Source: Myxocyprinus asiaticus (Eukaryota > Chordata > Actinopteri > Cypriniformes > Catostomidae). Taken from it: DNA of 64,000 nt. This document shows, piece after piece, positions 1-64,000 of this stretch (the first letter of the stretch is position 1; each line of letters begins with the position of its first letter). A model generated the notes under the pieces. That model saw nothing but the letters and a program-made list of their open reading frames with translations. It had not been told where the DNA came from and searched no databases. A program made the translations under genes and the position numbers. The DNA lies in the NCBI RefSeq assembly GCF_019703515.2, contig NC_059379.1, positions 23,859,880 to 23,923,879 on the forward strand, written 5' to 3'.

Positions 1-147
1 TAATCTTTTCTATTTGCAAAAGTAATGTTTGAGAGTCTAACATTTATATTTCCTATTGACACACTAAACTTGAAGATATAAATAACCATCTTATGACAAA
101 TGCTTTTGTGAAGCATCTTATGTGTCTAAGACTTTTGCACAGTACTG

Positions 148-150
<3 letters not shown>
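1..150. mobile_element. Tc1-family element, right end only
   Basis: Bases 1-149 match the right part of the deleted Tc1-like element at 24006-24533: 'ctattgacacactaaac', 'gtgaagcatctta', then the terminus 'gacttttgcacagtactgta'. The left part lies outside the window. It sits in the intron after exon 8. Confidence 0.6.

Positions 151-188
<38 letters not shown>
151..188. repeat. (TG)n microsatellite
   Basis: A near-pure TG run abuts the Tc1 terminus. Confidence 0.95.
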
Positions 189-57754
<57,566 letters not shown>

Positions 57755-58650
57755 CTTCACTGTCTCCTGTTCGAGAAGAGACTTGTTTGGAATGGCAGGG
57801 ATAAAAGTGAGCAAGCGCACTACATCGCCAACAGTACATAAAACACGGGCACCCAATTTTATGAGAACACATGGAACGTTTTCGTTTTCATTTGCCAGTT
57901 TAAGCGAATAAATGGGGATTTATTTAGCAAAAGGTGTCACGCTCGTCCACGTCCATGTGAAACAATAATCCAGTTTTTTTTTTCGTGCGCTCGCGATTAA
58001 ATTCCTCCCGTGCAGTCAGAACAAATGAGTTGGCGACACGCGAGAATAATTTCCGATATTATCGCATAATCACTCATAGTCTATTTTAACATTATAGTTC
58101 ATATATAGAAATGCGAGTTCATATATCTCATCCAATATATTATCCACAAAAGTGCGTGTTCGCAATACAGAAAACGCAACTGTCCATCTCACTGCTGGCG
58201 AATGACCGGTTCACGGAAAACTGGAATAGAGAACACATCTGTAGCTGTTCATACAACATCAGCTTTAGATCGCAAGAGATCTTTCTTTTACAGCTGCTGA
58301 CACGCGACTGTGCATTTGTATCCAGTATAAAGCAATGCTGTTCAGTCGTTGAAAGCGATGGCAGGGTTCAAGAAAGAGTTGCATCTCAGCTTCTTCCGTC
58401 GATAAAAATGTGGTCTTTGGAGAAAGTTTCAGCGTTAAGTGCTGGAGATCCAACACAACGTGGGCACGAGCGCTGTAACGACATATGACTGTGATTTTAG
58501 CCCGTTGACAGGCGCTTGAGGAAATACCTCTGTCGGATGTTATGGGTGGGTGTGTTAAATATCATGATGCTGAACCCACTCTGAGCGAGCGTCACAAATA
58601 GAGGATTGGCTGAGCTTGAGAACAGCAGCCAAGACAGCCCAGACTTGCTT
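57755..58650 (-). promoter_or_regulatory. fam20c 5' UTR and promoter-proximal region
   Basis: This stretch immediately precedes the start codon and is richer in CpG than the rest of the window (for example around 57985-58070 and 58440-58470). A TATA-like TCTATATAT on the minus strand lies near 58100, about 350 bp upstream of the ATG. The CpG content and position support a promoter. The exact start site and the TATA assignment are guesses, and an unseen 5' non-coding exon further right is possible. Confidence 0.4.
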
Positions 58651-59242
58651 CTTCCTGTAGCGTCTAAATTGTACAAGAAGAGGGCGTCTCAACACACGCT
58701 ACTACCTATTATTGTAAGAAATTATTTTTTAAGATGTACTTAACACGCACGCCCTAACCACTCTCTCCATCACCACATTTGTGGAAAATTTCTTAACTGT
58801 GTCCCCTTCATGTGACAAGTTTTGGACCCACTACATAGGCTGTATATCAGTGCTTGGACCAGTTGAAAAATACATGTATTTCACAAGACAAATCTAAATG
58901 ACGACATACAAGCACGTCATTTTCCAATTAAGGTCTATATTCTGGTTAAGCGCTATTGTGCTATGTATACATGTTAACCAGCATACTCCAAATAAACTAA
59001 TGTCATCTTTACACTGCAAAGGTGGCACAGAAGCTGCATCTGAAGTGGCATTTTGGTGCATGTATTCACACAGACTGTTTAATGCTGCTCAGAGGAGGCA
59101 AAAATGTATTTACACAGCAATTACAATTGCATTAATAAGGTTATGAAATCAATGTTTTAAATTTAAAATTACAAATATAGAAATGGGAAATTAATGAAAA
59201 TATGAAATTATACATTTAAATACGAAACATAATTATGAAATA
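58651..59242. other. 5' flank: no gene seen
   Basis: Intergenic sequence upstream of the fam20c promoter region. Confidence 0.5.
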
Positions 59243-60077
59243 CACTGGCAGCCAAAAGTTTGCAATAATGTACAGATTTTGCTGTTTCGTAAGGAAATTG
59301 GTACTTTAATTCACCAACGTGGCATTCAACTGATCACAAAGTATAGTCAGGACATTACTGATGTAAAAAACAGCACCATCACTATTTGGAAAAAGTCATA
59401 TTTGATCAAACCTAGACAGGCCCCATTTCCAGCAGCCATCACTCCAACACCTTATCCTTGAGTAATCATGCTAAATTGGTAATTTGGTACTAGAAACACA
59501 CTTGCCATTATATCAAACACAGTTGAAAGCTATTTGGTTCGTTAAATGAAGCTTAACATTGTCTTTGTGCTTGTTTTTGAGTTGCCACAGTACGCAATAG
59601 ACTGGCATGTCTTAAGGTTAATATTAGGTCAAAAATGGCAAAAAAGAAACAGCTTTCTCTAGAAACTCATCAGTCAATCATTGTTTTGAGGAATGAAGGC
59701 TATACAATGCTTGAAATTGCCAAAAAACTGAAGATTTCATATAAAGGTAAGACTGTAAGGTGCATGAGAAATGCCCAACAAGACAGCCACATCTATGGCA
59801 AGTGCTACAGGAAGCGTGAGGTGAAATGTCACAAACTGACAGCTAGAATGCCAAGGATCTGCAAAGCTTTCATTGCTTCACATGGAGGAATTTTTGATGG
59901 GAACTCTTTGAAGTAGTTTAATTTGAAAAAATTCAAATTGTAATAGTAATTTTTCACGTTATTAATGTCCTGACTGTACATTTTGATCAGCTGAATGCCA
60001 CTTTGGTGAATAAAAGTACCAATTTCTTTCCATAAGAGCAAAATCTGTACATTATTCCCAACTTTTGGCCACCAGTT
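59243..60077 (+). pseudogene. Deleted Tc1-like element
   Basis: Ends 'actggcagccaaaagtttg' and, in reverse, 'actggtggccaaaagttgg'. The inverted repeats extend over about 120 bp ('aataatgtacagattttgct', 'ggcattcaactgatc'). Only the transposase helix-turn-helix start survives (59635-59745, LSLETHQSIIVLRNEGYT), spliced by deletion onto the C-terminal tail. Same family as 16200-17212. Confidence 0.82.
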
Positions 60078-61019
60078 TATATGCTCTATCATGACAACAA
60101 TAAAGTTTATGGCTGCTCTGCTCTGATACTGCTGCATGTCATTTACCAAGAATTAAAGCAGCATCAGAACTGCCTTTAATACTAGGGGCTGAGGTGGGTC
60201 ATAGCAGGCTTAATTTAGTCTGGCTTTTATGTGGCATTGTGTCTTTTCACAGAATTTTGAACAGGCACAGAGCAGACTTAACTCGGCTGTGTAAAGATGC
60301 CATAAGACAAAAAAATCAGATTAAAATAGGAATATGTAACCTGTCTTATTTAGATTTTATTTGGGTTACAGCAATTGGATACATTTGATGTAGCCTAACA
60401 TTTACATGCATGATCAGAATACAGCCTAGTTCAGATAGGAATATACTGTATGGGTCATTCCACGAGATCAGCGCCTGTTCCATTTCAAAAAGGTGACTTT
60501 TAAAGTAAATTTCAGTAAGATTTTAAACATTTTATCAGTCAAAGAATGCTAATGTGTTAAGAAAATTGCCAACACGTAAAAGCTGCCAAGCATCAGCTAT
60601 TCATTGTTAAAGTCATTGTTATAGAAATATTCTTGTGCATGTAAACACAGTCAAAGACTGACAGCAAAGCAGTTTCCAATATTCCAAGCGGTATCACTGA
60701 ACCCTCCAAATAGATATGTAAACAAACAATACATAAGATGGATGTAAACATTATATAATACAATTAAAAACAGCAAAGATGTTGTAATCCAAAATTCAAC
60801 TACCTGCTACAGTCTCTCGCTGTAGATGTCCCCCACTCTTATTTCAAGCAATTTGATAGCATAGCGAAGTCCTTCATTTGGAATGGTAAGTGTCCCAGGT
60901 TAAATTTCAATAAGTTACATAGGCCGACTGACAAAGGTGGGTTAGGCCTACCCAAGATTTTGTTTTTATTATTATACATTCGGTCTTAGACATTTGGCTT
61001 ATTGGTCACTTCCACCTGA
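60078..61019. other. 5' flank: no gene seen
   Basis: About 60395-60640 has 'acatttacatgcatgatc' and 'tgtgcatgtaaacacagtc' facing each other, possibly a small MITE. Otherwise unassigned. Confidence 0.4.
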
Positions 61020-61460
61020 GAGAGCCCCTCTCTGGTTTTGTATTGAAAAGGAAGTTCTTGCCCCTATCTCGCCACTGCAAAGCCCTTTTGATTAAACTAG
61101 CCGGAGAGGTTAAGTCGCACCCCGTTATTTTGCATTTGCACTCGATATGGACAAAAGTGTCCAGAGTGTTTAATTCTGATATTTATATTTATATATGTTT
61201 ATTTAAAGCGGCAGATACTCTGGGAGTGGTGATTTCTACTTTTGGGAAGGGTCATGCGGCATCAGTGTATTACTCCCTGCCAATTCAGAGTCTGGGTGAT
61301 GGAAATTATGGGAGAAAGATCTAAACTTGACATTGGAGGAGGGGGTGTGGGCTAGGATCCTAAAAAATGTCAAGTCTGCATCTAGAGATGCAAGGGTTCG
61401 CCTTATGCAATTTAAGATTTTACATCGATTTTACCCAGTAACTGAACACTGATTTCAAAG
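61020..61460 (+). pseudogene. L1-like LINE fragment (C-terminal reverse transcriptase region)
   Basis: In shifting frames the plus strand reads RAPLWFCIEKEVLAPI, VILHLHSIWTKVSRVF and, near 61340-61440, WARILKNVKSASRDARVRLM then QFKILHRFY. The R-x-R-L-x-Q-F-K-x-x-H-R-x-Y pattern is typical of the region downstream of reverse transcriptase in fish L1-type elements. Stops, shifts and an AT-rich insertion near 61180 make it inactive. Confidence 0.65.
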
Positions 61461-62679
61461 AGGCTTCGATTTCACTGTGAGAGAGAATCTATTATTTTCC
61501 CCAGTTGCTCCATTGTACCTTTTTTGAATTTGTATCTTCATTGTACCTTCATTGAATCTTACTTCTAACTTGTGGAATTGTATAGGAACTAAAACAGTTA
61601 GCTTCCTGTGAGGTCTGGCCATAACACAACCATAACCCTCCTCATAACAATAACTCAGCATTGTCCTTCACCCAGCCAGCAGTGTTAGGACAAGGGTTGT
61701 ATCAAAAGAAAGGATATTAAAAAGGACTGAGAAAAAGGCATTTAAACCAGATTGCACAACTGAAGCCGATGAGTTGATGCTGAGTCCACCTCCATCTCAT
61801 CTCAAAGTACTAAGCAGGCCAGCAGAATGGTACTGGCTATAAAGAGCCCTACAGATGGCAAAGGCAACAAAGGATTTGTTCCTTTCAAAGCGCTGACTAC
61901 AGCAGAGGCTGTAAATAAGCCAGAATAAATTTATGATCAGTCCTGTATGTCTCTGCAAGGTATCAGGGTGGACCATTAGATACAGTTCTGTGGACAGAGA
62001 TAGGGGATTATGCTGAAGATAGAGATACAGATACAGATAGGGTGAGGGCATGAAAGCATTGGTTGATATGTCTATTCATTTTTTAGTCAGAGATTTATAC
62101 TACACTTTCCTTGAATGGCAAAATAGTGTGTGGGTTTGGTGGGAGATGAAATTAATTTAGAGTATTCAATATTCTTGAAATCACACCTTTGCAATCAAAA
62201 GAGAATGGTGAGGAGTTGTAATTTGGACGAATTTCAACTTAAAATGAGCACTGAATATACTGTAGACACATTTCAATGTGAGGGAAACTATAATATTTTT
62301 ATATATCGATACTGTATATTAACTTTATATACTATTCTATATATTTTAACTAACAAAACCACAAAAAGCACAACTGAAAAGCATAATTTGTTTCTGTAGT
62401 ATTGAGATTTTATTGCTAATAAATGGAATGCTTATTATTTAAAAAAGGAAAAAGAATAAATACACCTAAAGTTGGTTAATTCTTTGACATCTACGATTTC
62501 TGGTGTTTTCTTGGAGAGACTTTGAGAATTTTCCGCCACTTTGTTACCAGCTTGAAATTAATGGACATAATTTAAGTGCATACTCATTTCAGTTACAAGT
62601 CTGTGTTTATTGTTCTTTGTCAGTTTTGAAAGGAAGGGTGAATTTGAACCTTATAGAGAATACATTACAAATAACAATC

Positions 62680-62682
<3 letters not shown>
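61461..62682. other. 5' flank: no gene seen
   Basis: Unassigned intergenic sequence. A short GATACA-type repeat lies near 62015-62040. Confidence 0.5.
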
Positions 62683-62755
<73 letters not shown>

Positions 62756-62756
62756 G
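62683..62756. repeat. (AT)n microsatellite
   Basis: About 70 bp of AT dinucleotides with a single 'c' interruption. Confidence 0.97.
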
Positions 62757-64000
62757 ATCTTGATCTTGATCTCATGATCTTAAAAATCTTTTGATCTGAA
62801 GGCGTATGCTTAAATGTTTGAAATTAGTTTTGTAGACAAAAATATAATTGTGCCACCATATTAATTTATTTCATTATATATCTAAAACACACAATAAATG
62901 TGCAAATTAAACACTTAGGAATGTATAGACTCTAAATAAATTAATGTGCAAATTTAGGTAGGATTTTTAGTCATGTAATTAAATTACATGTTCTAGAACT
63001 ATATTTTAAAACGCTATTTTGATAAAGTGCAACATACAGAATTAAAGAACTTTCTTTAGTATATGGCATGGCAGGAACATGCCGTTAGTACATCATTATA
63101 TGTTTAAATTATGCTTAAATAATAATTGTAGTATATATACTGTAGTATATTTATAGTAATAGTAATTCTATACTTAATGTTTTCGTAATAAATTACAATA
63201 ATCTTATTAATGTGATAACACTTATTTAAAGAATTGCTTAAATGGACTTTTGAGTTTCTTTTTCTGTTTTTTTTACTTTAGAAAATACATTGGGTATATC
63301 AGAGATACATTGAATAGTGTTTTAATTTAGATTATTTTACAAGCACTCCTTGTTTAAACCTGGTATCACAGTCAGCTAAAGTAAACAAACAGTTTAATTT
63401 GATAGATAGAAATAGGATGATTTTTATGATAGGAGAAGTGGTAAACACTAAACCCATGAAGGGACTGTACTGTTGCACCAGCAGATATGTGGTAACACAA
63501 GACTAAAATAAGCTAGAGCAGTAATCTTTTGAATTTTTTTATTGATAGCTACACCCCTTTAGTCTATATGTTTGTTTAAGCAAGCATCGAAAGAGTGAGA
63601 GGTCACATAACCGTAGCATGCAATGTTTGTGTCTTGAGTGGATGATCCAGAGGAATAATTCACGCACTACAGGCCCCATATAATACTATAATTAGCTCTG
63701 TGCGGATGGTTTTAATGAGTGTGAGGTTTGACAGTGAAGCTTTCTAGCTCAAATTATTTTGTTAGGCATGTGTTTATTCCAGTGTGTGGGTTTTAATGTG
63801 CCTCCCTATGGTTTGCTGGTCAGCACTGATTATAGTAACGACCCCCTTGCCCTGTCCAAATAACAGTCATCTGTGCCACATTGTTTGTTATTTTGCTCAA
63901 GTGCTATAAATATTCGAAGCTGAAAATGACAGCCTTGGTTTGTTTTCAAAGACTTGTATTGCTGAGTGAAGGAACACAGGAACTGGATTATTTGAGTAAA
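62757..64000. other. 5' flank: no gene seen
   Basis: AT-rich intergenic DNA. The 63590-63760 part is less repetitive and could be conserved non-coding sequence, but nothing in the window alone shows this. Confidence 0.4.

Noticed and set aside
57755..57856. 34-codon N-terminal extension of fam20c exon 1 to an upstream ATG
   Set aside because: Known FAM20C proteins begin at the ATG at 57754, just before the signal anchor. The extension has no counterpart and would put a hydrophilic tail before the anchor.

Overview
The window looks like genomic DNA from a ray-finned fish, most likely a cyprinid or close otophysan. It is AT-rich and has compact exons in very long introns. It is full of teleost-type repeats: Tc1/mariner fossils, TTAA-flanked foldback MITEs, hAT elements with 8-bp target duplications, tRNA- and 5S-derived SINEs, and long AT/TG/TC microsatellites. 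No bacterial, plasmid or phage feature is present.

One protein-coding gene is recognisable: fam20c, the Golgi/secretory-pathway casein kinase, on the minus strand. Eight coding exons can be placed exactly from GT/AG boundaries and codon phase: 57754-57231, 56760-56585, 55748-55670, 8138-8046, 2790-2675, 2136-1956, 1097-988 and 863-782. Together they give 1361 nt, which is 453 codons plus 2 nt. They run from the start methionine through the catalytic DRHHYE and the metal-binding LDNGRG motifs. The last C-terminal exon(s) and the 3' UTR lie off the left edge. No frameshift or stop interrupts the reading frame.

Layout: 1-8138 holds exons 8 to 4 with short introns and a few Tc1, hAT and other DNA-element remnants. 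8139-55669 is a single 47.5-kb intron (intron 3), which is mostly a graveyard of nested mobile elements. 55670-57754 holds exons 3 to 1. 57755-64000 is the 5' flank, with a CpG-rich promoter-proximal stretch, one Tc1 remnant, an L1-like LINE fragment and AT microsatellites.

The most notable non-gene structure is a family of about 0.9-1.0-kb elements, present in three places (20035-21039, 41039-42085, 53270-54173). They have about 240-270-bp TG...CA direct terminal repeats, 5-bp target duplications, a primer-binding site complementary to tRNA-Phe (18/18 in one copy), a purine-rich tract beside the 3' LTR, and no gag/pol coding. These are the hallmarks of a terminal-repeat retrotransposon in miniature (TRIM). 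One copy has its left LTR inverted, as expected from self-integration or recombination. A second item of interest is a possible 63-nt in-frame cassette exon in fam20c intron 3 (29131-29069).

All family assignments come from reading the sequence and from remembered family hallmarks. No database search was possible.
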